Shown here one piece after another: positions 49,332 to 57,512 of a stretch of 64,000 bases of DNA (positions are counted from its first letter, which is position 1; each line of letters begins with the position of its first letter). The notes under the pieces are model-generated. The model saw only the letters and a list, made by a program, of their open reading frames with translations. It was not told where the DNA came from and ran no database searches. Both the position numbers and the translations under genes were made by a program. The stretch is from Paracoccaceae bacterium (lineage in GTDB: Bacteria > Pseudomonadota > Alphaproteobacteria > Rhodobacterales > Rhodobacteraceae), in NCBI GenBank assembly GCA_009773055.1, contig WOUW01000002.1, positions 22,518 through 86,517 on the forward strand, read 5' to 3'.

Positions 49332-50291
49332 TCATGCGGCGTATTTCCGCGCCTCCGGCTGATTTACCCAGTTGGCATACCATGCATCGAACATGCGCAG
49401 CTGGGCTTCGATGAACCCCTTCTGGCTGGCCGAAAGTTCGTCGCCTTCGTTGAAGTGGTGGGTGTAGGCCGTCTCGCCGCGTAGGACCATCATGTGCTTG
49501 AAGAACAGGACCAAATCTGGCCCGGCGTCAACTTCCGCCAGCACCTGCATTGCGCTGTCCAGCTCGAACGCCAGCCGACGGGCCTCGGCATCGCCCTTCT
49601 GTGCGGCCTTGCACAGCGACACCAAGTTCAGCACCTCGCGCGGGAGGACATTGCCGATCCCGGTGATCGCGCCGTCGGCATTGCAGTTGACGTAGCCATG
49701 GTAGACGGCCGTATCGACACCGATCATCAGTTTCAGGTCCGCGCTTGCCCCGGTGATCGCGTTGGCCGCATAGGACAGATCCTCATATCCGCCGAACTCC
49801 TTGAAGCCGACAAGGTTCGGATGCTCGGCCCGGATCTGGAAGAAGAGGTCAGCCTTGGTGGAATAGCCGTAGTAGGGGCTGTTGTAGATCACCGCCGGAA
49901 GGCTGGGGGCAGCCGACAGCACAGCTTTGAAATGCAACCGCTGGGCCGCGACAACGGTGCCGCGCGACAGAAGCCTGGGAATGACCATAAGCCCGTGCGC
50001 GCCGACCCTCTGGGCGTGGGCAGCGATGGCGGCGGAGGTCGCTGTATTCACGGCACCAGTGCCGACGACGACCTTGATGCCCGCCTTCACCAGGCGTTCA
50101 ACCCCCTCCATCCGCTGTTCGGTGGTGAGCAACGGCCAGTCGCCCATCGAGCCACAGTAAACGACAGCGGACATGCCGAGGCCGACAAGCTCCTGCGCCT
50201 TGGCGACGAGGACGTCGAAGTCGGGCGAGCGGTCCGCCCTGCAGGGGGTCATCAGGGCCGGGATCGTGCCCGAGAAGATATCCGATTTCAT
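49332..50291 (-). CDS. DapA-family protein, probable pyrroline-4-hydroxy-2-carboxylate deaminase
   Basis: FSGTIPALMTPC, VIYNSPYYGYSTKADLFFQI, LVGFKEFGG. Confidence 0.85.
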   Translation of the reverse strand: MKSDIFSGTIPALMTPCRADRSPDFDVLVAKAQELVGLGMSAVVYCGSMGDWPLLTTEQRMEGVERLVKAGIKVVVGTGAVNTATSAAIAAHAQRVGAHGLMVIPRLLSRGTVVAAQRLHFKAVLSAAPSLPAVIYNSPYYGYSTKADLFFQIRAEHPNLVGFKEFGGYEDLSYAANAITGASADLKLMIGVDTAVYHGYVNCNADGAITGIGNVLPREVLNLVSLCKAAQKGDAEARRLAFELDSAMQVLAEVDAGPDLVLFFKHMMVLRGETAYTHHFNEGDELSASQKGFIEAQLRMFDAWYANWVNQPEARKYAA

Positions 50292-50374
50292 GCTGCGATC
50301 CTTCTGAAGGCGGACGAATCCGCGTTGGCTGGAGAGGAGGATACGCATTGCATTTTATTTGTCGACAAGATTCT

Positions 50375-51076
50375 CTAGAGCTTTATGTCCTGCCGCAAGT
50401 CGCGCGCCATCATCTGCTGGATCTGTTGCACGATCTTGTCGGCATGGTCTTTTGCGAGGCGATCGCATGTATCTACATCGCGTTCAGCGATAGCGGCAAT
50501 CATCGCCTCATGCTCCTGTATATACGGATGCGGCAGACGGGGCTCGAAGGTTGGGTAGTAGTAAAGCCGCAGGATTCGGCGGCCCTCGTCCAAAAGGCGC
50601 GAGAAAAGCTGGAGGTAATAGGGGTTGCGCCCGGCCTCGGCGACGGCGACGTGGAAATCTCGGTTCAGCTGGATCATTCCCGCCGTGTCTCCGGCAACGA
50701 CGACTCTGGCGAAGGCGTCCTGTCGGGCACGGATTTCGACAAGGTCTTCTGCGTCATGAAACTCCGCGGCAAGGCGTGTCGTCACGCGATACATCAGGGT
50801 CATCGCGTCGAAGAAGCGGTGCAAGTTCGGAAAGTCGATCTGCGACACCACAGTCGAGCGGTTCGGCAACAGTGTCACCAACCCATCTGCCGCCAGCCTG
50901 ACAAGCGCCTCGCGGATCGGGGTCCGGGACATCGACAACCGGTCGGCAAGACCTATTTCGTCAATCGGTTCGCCGGGTTGCAGGACAAGGCTTAGAATCT
51001 CTTCCCGCAGGGTGTCGTAGACAAGTCGCGACCCTGTTCCACGCTTTCGTTCTGGCTGATCATCGCTGTCGGTCAT
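50375..51076 (-). CDS. GntR family (FCD) transcriptional regulator
   Basis: VYDTLREEILSLVLQPGEPIDEIGLADRLSMSRTPIREALVRLAADGLV. Confidence 0.93.
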   Translation of the reverse strand: MTDSDDQPERKRGTGSRLVYDTLREEILSLVLQPGEPIDEIGLADRLSMSRTPIREALVRLAADGLVTLLPNRSTVVSQIDFPNLHRFFDAMTLMYRVTTRLAAEFHDAEDLVEIRARQDAFARVVVAGDTAGMIQLNRDFHVAVAEAGRNPYYLQLFSRLLDEGRRILRLYYYPTFEPRLPHPYIQEHEAMIAAIAERDVDTCDRLAKDHADKIVQQIQQMMARDLRQDIKL

Positions 51077-51200
51077 CCCGCCCCCCTGTCGACGGAAGGA
51101 ATACAGATGGCGGAGGATGCGGCAACCGATTTGTCCGCCTCGGTTAGCCCGGAAAGAAGACCCGGTCGCAAGATATTGAAATGTGGATAATTTTTAGGTC

Positions 51201-51233
51201 GTATACACGCCTGTATCCACGCATCGTATATAT
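51201..51233. promoter_or_regulatory. Three phased GTAT-type repeats upstream of GntR gene (operator candidates)
   Basis: GTATACAC (51201), GTATCCAC (51213), GTATATAT (51226), spacing 12-13 nt. Confidence 0.45.
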
Positions 51234-51238
51234 CACAC

Positions 51239-51658
51239 TCAGGGATCAACGCCGCCCATCTGGCAGATAATCGTCCATTCCTCGGCACTTACGGGCTGCA
51301 CAGAAAGCCGGGTGTTGTTGACCAGAACCATCTGCTCCAATCCCGGTGTGACCTTGCACTCTTCCAGGCTGATCGCGTGGTGCAAGGGCTTCACGGCTTT
51401 GATCATCACGCAGTCCCAACGCAGGTCATCGGTCGTCGAGTCGGGCTGGCTTTCCCGGCAAACCTCCACGATTCCAACGATCTCCTTGCCGACGTTCGAG
51501 TGATAGAAGAACCCCCGGTCGCCAACCTTCATCGCCCGCATGTTGTTGCGAGCCTGGTAGTTGCGCACCCCATGCCATTCTTCGCCCGCATCGCCTTTTG
51601 CGACCTGATGGTCCCAGCCCCAGACATCGGGTTCCGACTTGAACAGCCAGTAGGTCAT
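51239..51658 (-). CDS. EVE domain-containing protein
   Basis: MTYWLFKSEPDVWGWDHQ, EWHGVRNYQARNNMRAMKVGDRGFFYHSN. Confidence 0.94.
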   Translation of the reverse strand: MTYWLFKSEPDVWGWDHQVAKGDAGEEWHGVRNYQARNNMRAMKVGDRGFFYHSNVGKEIVGIVEVCRESQPDSTTDDLRWDCVMIKAVKPLHHAISLEECKVTPGLEQMVLVNNTRLSVQPVSAEEWTIICQMGGVDP

Positions 51659-51927
51659 CCAATCACCCGTTTCCATTCCTGGATCATCACCGACTCGAAA
51701 AGTCCGGCCTTGCCATAGGGATCATTCGCCGCCCAAGCCTCGGCCTCGGCCTTGGAGCCGACGCCAAGGATCAGCAGGCTGCCGCACATCTGACCTGCCG
51801 CGTCGATGAAGGGCCCGGCCTGCTCGACCACGCCAGTCTCTTGTATATACGCCAAATGCGCCGATCGGTTTTCGACCCGGGTCTGCAGGGCATTGGGTTT
51901 GTCGAGGCAAATCAAGGCATAGCGCAT
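51655..51927 (-). CDS. YciI family protein
   Basis: MRYALICLDKPNALQTRVENRSAHLAYI..., NDPYGKAGLFESV. Confidence 0.92.
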   Translation of the reverse strand: MRYALICLDKPNALQTRVENRSAHLAYIQETGVVEQAGPFIDAAGQMCGSLLILGVGSKAEAEAWAANDPYGKAGLFESVMIQEWKRVIG

Positions 51928-51929
51928 GG

Positions 51930-52886
51930 TCATTCCTGTTTCAGGGGTCGGCTCATCAGCTGACCGATGGCATCATTTAGCGCGATCCGTCCAGACGCAA
52001 GAGCATCGACCATCGCTGTGACCGGCATATCGATCCGCCGTTCCGTGGCCAGTCTCACAACGGCGCGGGCCGTCGCCACGCCTTCAACCGTGACGCGGGG
52101 GTCGAAAGCCTCGCCTTTCCCCAGCGCACAGCCATAGCGAAAGTTGCGCGACTGCGCCGACGTGCAGGTCAGCACCAGATCGCCAAGGCCCGACAAACCT
52201 GCGAGCGTTTCAGGACGCGCGCCCATGGCACCGGCCAGTCGGACCATCTCGGCATAGCCACGGGTCATCAGGGCCGCCCGCGCGCTGTCGCCCAGACCCG
52301 CGCCGATCACAGTGCCTGCGGCAATGGCGATCACGTTCTTCAATGCGCCGCCAAGTTCGGCCCCGGTGATGTCATCCGTGCGGTAAAGCCGCAATGTCGG
52401 GGTGGAAAGCAGCTCTTGAAGCCGGGAGCCCTCTCCTGTCGTGGCGAGAGTGAGGGCTGTGGGCAGGCCCTTTGCGATGTCTCCTGCAAAACTCGGGCCA
52501 GTCAGGATGGCAGCGTCGGCGCCCGGTCGGCGGTCATGGATCAGCGCAACCGGACCGCGCAGGCTGGCAAGGTCTACCCCCTTGCAGCAGGCCACAAGCG
52601 TCTGGGCCGATCCGATCTCGTGGTAGGTGTCCAGAACTGAGCCCAGCGACTGCATGGGAACGGCCAGAAGAAGCGCCTCTCCACCGACAATTTCTGCAAT
52701 TTCGGCGTGAATAGAGACGTTATCGGGTAGGTTGACCCCGGGAAGCGCGCGGTCGTTGCGCCGGGTGTCGCGCATCGTGTGGACCTGGTCCGCATCGCGG
52801 GCCCAAAGCCGGACGTCGCGGCCCGCCCGCGCCAAAGCCACGGCCAGGGCCGTGCCGAAAGCTCCGGCTCCGACGATGCCGATCAC
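51930..52886 (-). CDS. gpsA: NAD(P)H-dependent glycerol-3-phosphate dehydrogenase
   Basis: [57 protein letters not shown]. Confidence 0.96.
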   Translation of the reverse strand: MIGIVGAGAFGTALAVALARAGRDVRLWARDADQVHTMRDTRRNDRALPGVNLPDNVSIHAEIAEIVGGEALLLAVPMQSLGSVLDTYHEIGSAQTLVACCKGVDLASLRGPVALIHDRRPGADAAILTGPSFAGDIAKGLPTALTLATTGEGSRLQELLSTPTLRLYRTDDITGAELGGALKNVIAIAAGTVIGAGLGDSARAALMTRGYAEMVRLAGAMGARPETLAGLSGLGDLVLTCTSAQSRNFRYGCALGKGEAFDPRVTVEGVATARAVVRLATERRIDMPVTAMVDALASGRIALNDAIGQLMSRPLKQE

Positions 52887-53971
52887 GCCTTTGCCCCCTT
52901 CTTCCCCGAACCCAGCATCGCCAAGGCCGTTCCATCCAGCGGCCAGCGCGGACGCGCGACAAAATCAGTCGAAGGCCGCACGCCTGCCCGCAAGCGTTCG
53001 ATCCCCGCCCAGGCGATCATTGCCGCGTTGTCGGTGCAAAGCCGCAGCGGCGGGGCCAGAAAAGGCACCCCTGCCAGCGCGGAAACAGTCTCTAACATGG
53101 CCCGAATGGCCTTGTTTGCCGCCACGCCCCCCGCCACGGCCAGCGCGGTCGGTGGTGTGCCCGTCATCGCCAACGCGCGGGCCGTCTTCTTTGCCAGCAC
53201 TTCGGCCACCGCGGCCTGGAACCCGGCGCAAAGATCGCGGCGATCTTGCACGGTGATCCCGCCCTTTTCGGCCACCAGCGCATCCCGCGCCCGCAGCAGC
53301 GCCGTCTTCAGCCCCGAGAACGACATGTCGCAGCCTTCGCGGTCCAGCAGCGGCCGTGGAAACCGGAACCGCAGCGGATCGCCGAGGAGGGCCTCGGCCT
53401 CGACCGACGGCCCGCCCGGTTGTGGCAAGCCCAGAAGCTTGGCCGTCTTGTCGAAGGCCTCGCCAGGGGCATCGTCGATGGTGCCGCCCAGCCGGGTAAA
53501 GCTGTCCGGCCCCTTGACCAGCAGGAACTGGCAATGCCCGCCTGAAACCAGAAGCATCAGGTAGGGAAAGTCGATGGCATCCGTAAGCCGAGGGGTCAGG
53601 GCATGCCCCGCCAGATGGTTGATTGCCAGCAGAGGCAGGCCTTGCGCCGCGGCAAGGCCGCGCGCCAGCATCACGCCGGACAGGACGCCGCCGATCAACC
53701 CCGGTCCCGCCGTCACCGCGATGGCGGCAAGATCCCTCAGACCGACCCCTGCCTGAGCCAGTGCGGCCTCGACCACTCCGTCCAGCCGCTCGGCATGCGC
53801 CCGTGCAGCAATTTCCGGAACCACCCCACCAAAAGCCTCGTGCAGCCCGGTCTGTCCCAGCACCTCGGACGACAGGATCACCGGGAAACCATCTGGCGGT
53901 GCGCGAACGACAGCTGCGGCGGTGTCGTCGCAGCTCGATTCGATGCCAAGAAGGGTAAGCGTCCGGTCCAT
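52883..53971 (-). CDS. tsaD: tRNA N6-threonylcarbamoyladenosine synthase TsaD
   Basis: [49 protein letters not shown]. Confidence 0.96.
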   Translation of the reverse strand: MDRTLTLLGIESSCDDTAAAVVRAPPDGFPVILSSEVLGQTGLHEAFGGVVPEIAARAHAERLDGVVEAALAQAGVGLRDLAAIAVTAGPGLIGGVLSGVMLARGLAAAQGLPLLAINHLAGHALTPRLTDAIDFPYLMLLVSGGHCQFLLVKGPDSFTRLGGTIDDAPGEAFDKTAKLLGLPQPGGPSVEAEALLGDPLRFRFPRPLLDREGCDMSFSGLKTALLRARDALVAEKGGITVQDRRDLCAGFQAAVAEVLAKKTARALAMTGTPPTALAVAGGVAANKAIRAMLETVSALAGVPFLAPPLRLCTDNAAMIAWAGIERLRAGVRPSTDFVARPRWPLDGTALAMLGSGKKGAKA

Positions 53972-54050
53972 GGCCGCCGTTGCATGAGGGGTCTCTGGCA
54001 GGTAACACCATGGGCATGGCGAGACAATCCGATCCGGGTTCGGGTCGAGG

Positions 54051-54683
54051 GTGCGACCATCTGTTTCCCCGCTCATGTCACCGCAGTTCCTGTCACCGCC
54101 GATGCCGGAAGGACCCTTCGCTGCGGTCATTTTCACCTCTGCGCAAGGGGTGGAAGGCGCGATCCAGTTGCGGGCCGAACTTCCGCGCCTGGCCTATTGC
54201 GTCGGTCGGGCAACGGCGGCGGCGGCGGCGGCGGCAGGGTTCGACGCGCTGTCATCCGATGGCGACGTGACGGATCTGGTGGCGACCCTTCTGTCCAAGC
54301 CGAAAAATGGTCGATTTCTGTATCTACGAGGCGTAGATACAGCAGGAGAGCTGGAGAACCATCTGATTTCAAATAATATTCCCGTAGTATCTTTACAAGT
54401 GTATTTACAGAAATCCTTACCTCTGGAGGGCGAGTCCCTTTCGCTTCTGAGTCATCCCGGGCCCGTAATCCTGCCGCTTTTCTCTCCTCGAAGTGCGCTG
54501 ATCTTCCAGAGTGCCATGCCCGCAGTTCCCGTGGCCTACCTTTCCGTCGCCGCGATGAGCCAGGCCGTTGCGACGGCCGCCTCTGGCATTCCGCACAGAG
54601 CGCTTGTCATCGCAGCAAGACCCGATGCCGACGCGATGCTCGATGCCGTCGAAAGCTTGCTTGCCGCAGCCCCATTGCCTTGA
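54051..54683 (+). CDS. hemD: Uroporphyrinogen-III synthase, apparently short or disrupted at N-terminus
   Basis: [42 protein letters not shown]; lacks usual N-terminal LLLTRP segment; in-frame stop just upstream. Confidence 0.75.
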   Translation: MRPSVSPLMSPQFLSPPMPEGPFAAVIFTSAQGVEGAIQLRAELPRLAYCVGRATAAAAAAAGFDALSSDGDVTDLVATLLSKPKNGRFLYLRGVDTAGELENHLISNNIPVVSLQVYLQKSLPLEGESLSLLSHPGPVILPLFSPRSALIFQSAMPAVPVAYLSVAAMSQAVATAASGIPHRALVIAARPDADAMLDAVESLLAAAPLP

Positions 54684-54736
54684 ACCGAGACCCCACGAGT
54701 GCTTAGGTTGGCAGGACAGGACAAAAGGGCTGCCGC

Positions 54737-55864
54737 ATGACCAGACGCAAGGATCCCCAGCCCGAGACCGAGACTCCGCTGGCCGACGAAGTCATCGCCG
54801 AGGTGATCGAACCGACCGTTGAGGCGAATGCTGCGGACGAGCCTGTCTCCAGCCCCGACCCGGTTGCGCCACCGCCGACGCCGACTTCACCGCCGCGCCG
54901 CAGTGGCGTGTTTGCCCCGCTGCTTGGTGGCGCGCTGGCTGCGCTTGGCGGCTTCGCATTGTCGCATTTCAACGTCTTCGGCCTGGTCGCGCCGGACCAA
55001 AGCGGCGAACTGGCCGCACTTTCGGCAAGCCTGACTGCGGCCCAGGCGGATCAGAAGACAGCCCTGAACCAGGTCACGGGCGAGGTTGCCGCCCTGTCCG
55101 ACCGTCTGGCCAACCTGGAAGCCGCCCCTGCGCCAGGGGTGCCAGACCTCTCCGGCCTCGACGCACTGGATAAACGACTGGCTGCTATCGAAGCGATACC
55201 AGCCGATGCCACGGGGGCCAACCCCGCACTGGCCGCGAAAGTGGCCGAACTGGAGCGTCGACTTACCGCGCTGCCTGCAAATGAACCAAGTGCGGAGATC
55301 CAGAGCCAACTTGACGCCGCGCTCGCTCGGCTTGATGCCGCTGAAAGCGCCGCCAAGACCCGTGCTGCCGAGGCTGAGGCCGCAGCAGCCGATGCCCGTC
55401 GCAGCCAAGCTCTTGATGCGCTCAGTCAGGCGGTAACCGAAGGGCGTCCCTTTGCCGCGGAATTGCAGACGCTGGCCGACCCCGCCCTGACGTCGGCGCT
55501 TGGGCCGATTGCAGAAGCCGGAGCACCGACGCTTTCCAGCTTGCAGGCCGATTTCCCCGACGCCGCCCGCGAAACCCTTCGCGTTGCCCGTGAATTGAGC
55601 CCAGAGGATGGCTGGTCCAACCGCCTGGTAGATTTTCTCGCGGCGCAAACCGGTGCCCGGCCCGTGACCCCGCTTGAGGGAACGACCCCGGACGCCATCC
55701 TGTCCCGCGCCGAATTCGCGCTGTCCGAAGGCCGCGTGGCCGATGCGCTGGCCGAGCTTGCACCGCTGGAGGATGCCGTGAAAGCCCCGCTGGACACCTG
55801 GATTGCTGCCGCAACCAACCACGTCGCCGCAACCGCCGCCCTGCAATCCGCCCGGGGGGAATGA
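54737..55864 (+). CDS. COG4223/mitofilin (Mic60)-like protein
   Basis: Single TM after acidic/proline-rich N-terminus, coiled coil, C-terminal mitofilin-like region; hemD-hemY context. Confidence 0.8.
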   Translation: MTRRKDPQPETETPLADEVIAEVIEPTVEANAADEPVSSPDPVAPPPTPTSPPRRSGVFAPLLGGALAALGGFALSHFNVFGLVAPDQSGELAALSASLTAAQADQKTALNQVTGEVAALSDRLANLEAAPAPGVPDLSGLDALDKRLAAIEAIPADATGANPALAAKVAELERRLTALPANEPSAEIQSQLDAALARLDAAESAAKTRAAEAEAAAADARRSQALDALSQAVTEGRPFAAELQTLADPALTSALGPIAEAGAPTLSSLQADFPDAARETLRVARELSPEDGWSNRLVDFLAAQTGARPVTPLEGTTPDAILSRAEFALSEGRVADALAELAPLEDAVKAPLDTWIAAATNHVAATAALQSARGE

Positions 55865-57312
55865 TGCTCTGGTCGCTGACAAAGGTCATCCTCTTCGTCG
55901 TCCTCGTCGCTGCGCTTGCGCTTGGGGCCGGGCTTCTGTCCGAAACCGGCGAGACGATGCGCATCACCGTGGCCGGGTGGGAGTTCACCATCGGGCCGGT
56001 GCAGGCCGTTGTCCTGGCCTTGCTGATCATCGTGGCCGTTTGGGTCTTGCTGAAGGCGCTTGGTCTTCTTGGGGCCACGTTCCGCTTTCTGAACGGCGAC
56101 GAAACGGCGATCTCGCGCTATTTCGACCGCAATCGCGAACGGAAAGGCTATCGCGCCCTGTCCGAGGGCCTGATGGCTCTGGCCTCTGGCGAGCCGCGTC
56201 TCGCGCTGACCCGCGCCCAGAATGCCGAGCGTTTGCTCGGAAAACCTGAACTGACCACACTTCTTGTCGCGCAGGCCGCCGAAGCCGCTGGCGACCGCAA
56301 GCGCGCGACCGAGGCCTACAAGACGCTTCTGAAGGACGATGCCACCCGTTTTGTCGGCGTGCGCGGCCTTCTGCAGCAAAAGCTGGCCGACGGGGATCGC
56401 GAAGTGGCACTGAAGCTGGCCGAAAAGGCCTTCCAGCTTCGGCCCAAACATGCGGAAACCCAGGACATCCTGCTGAAACTGCAGTCTGATTCCGGCGACT
56501 GGTCCGGTGCTCGGACGACCCTTGGTGCCAAACTGCGGGCGGGGACCTTGCCGAAGGACGTCTACCGCCGTCGTGATGCAGTTCTGGCCCTGCAGCAGGC
56601 CCGCACTGTGGTCGACGACACTGCCAGCATCGAGGCGCGCGAGGCCGCCATCGAGGCCAACAAGCTGTCGCCTGACCTGATCCCCGCCGCCGCCATGGCC
56701 GCGCGCGGTTATCTGGCCAAAGGCGACAGGAAGAACGCGACCCGAGTCTTGAAGAAGGCCTGGGAAGTCCTGCCTCACCCCGATCTTGCCGCCGCCTTTG
56801 CCGAGATCGAGCCTGAAGAGACCCCGCAGGATCGGCTGAAACGCTTCCGCACCCTGACCAATCTGCGCCCGGACAACGATGAAACCCGGATGCTTCTGGC
56901 CGAACTCATGCTAGCAGCCGAGGACTTCCCCGGCGCCCGCCGTTCCCTGGACGATGTCGCCACCCGTGCGCCCACTCAGCGTTCACTGGCAATACTGGCT
57001 GCAATCGCGCGGGGCGAGGGGGCAGAAGATTCCATCGTGCGCGATCTGGTCGCACGCGCAATCGCGGCTCCGCGTGGCCCACAGTGGGTTTGCGACAAGT
57101 GCCATGCCATTCATGATGGATGGCAGCCGGTCTGCGACAACTGCGGCAGCTTCGACACCCTATCCTGGCAGACGCCCCCGGTCACCGCAACGGCTTCGAC
57201 CGCTCTGGCGGACCTTCTGCCATTGATGGACGCCCGCCCCGCCCCGGAACCGACCCCTGAACCCGAGGACGAACCGCTTCCCCTGGACGAGATCGCCCGG
57301 CGCGCAAATTAG
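55861..57312 (+). CDS. Heme biosynthesis HemY N-terminal domain/TPR protein
   Basis: Two TMs, SRYFDRNRERKGYRALSEGLMALASGEPRLALTRAQNAERLL, C-terminal CxxC zinc ribbon. Confidence 0.9.
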   Translation: MMLWSLTKVILFVVLVAALALGAGLLSETGETMRITVAGWEFTIGPVQAVVLALLIIVAVWVLLKALGLLGATFRFLNGDETAISRYFDRNRERKGYRALSEGLMALASGEPRLALTRAQNAERLLGKPELTTLLVAQAAEAAGDRKRATEAYKTLLKDDATRFVGVRGLLQQKLADGDREVALKLAEKAFQLRPKHAETQDILLKLQSDSGDWSGARTTLGAKLRAGTLPKDVYRRRDAVLALQQARTVVDDTASIEAREAAIEANKLSPDLIPAAAMAARGYLAKGDRKNATRVLKKAWEVLPHPDLAAAFAEIEPEETPQDRLKRFRTLTNLRPDNDETRMLLAELMLAAEDFPGARRSLDDVATRAPTQRSLAILAAIARGEGAEDSIVRDLVARAIAAPRGPQWVCDKCHAIHDGWQPVCDNCGSFDTLSWQTPPVTATASTALADLLPLMDARPAPEPTPEPEDEPLPLDEIARRAN

Positions 57313-57361
57313 GACTACACAGTCCGGATAGGCGGTGCTAATAGCCCGCGCAGGGAAGAAT

Positions 57362-57437
57362 GCCGGTGTAGCTCAGCTGGTAGAGCACGTCATTCGTAAT
57401 GATGGGGTCGGGGGTTCGAGTCCCTTCACCGGCACCA
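57362..57437 (+). tRNA. tRNA-Thr (anticodon CGT), CCA encoded
   Basis: GCCGGTG acceptor, TAGCTCAGCTGGTAGAGC D-arm, CGTCA-TTCGTAA-TGATG anticodon arm, GGTTCGAGTCC T-arm. Confidence 0.97.
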
Positions 57438-57512
57438 TTCTTCTCTGAAATCTTCCGCCTGAAGCAAAAGCCGCCGGACCTTTCGGACCGGCGGCTTTGC
57501 TGTTTTCTGGGC

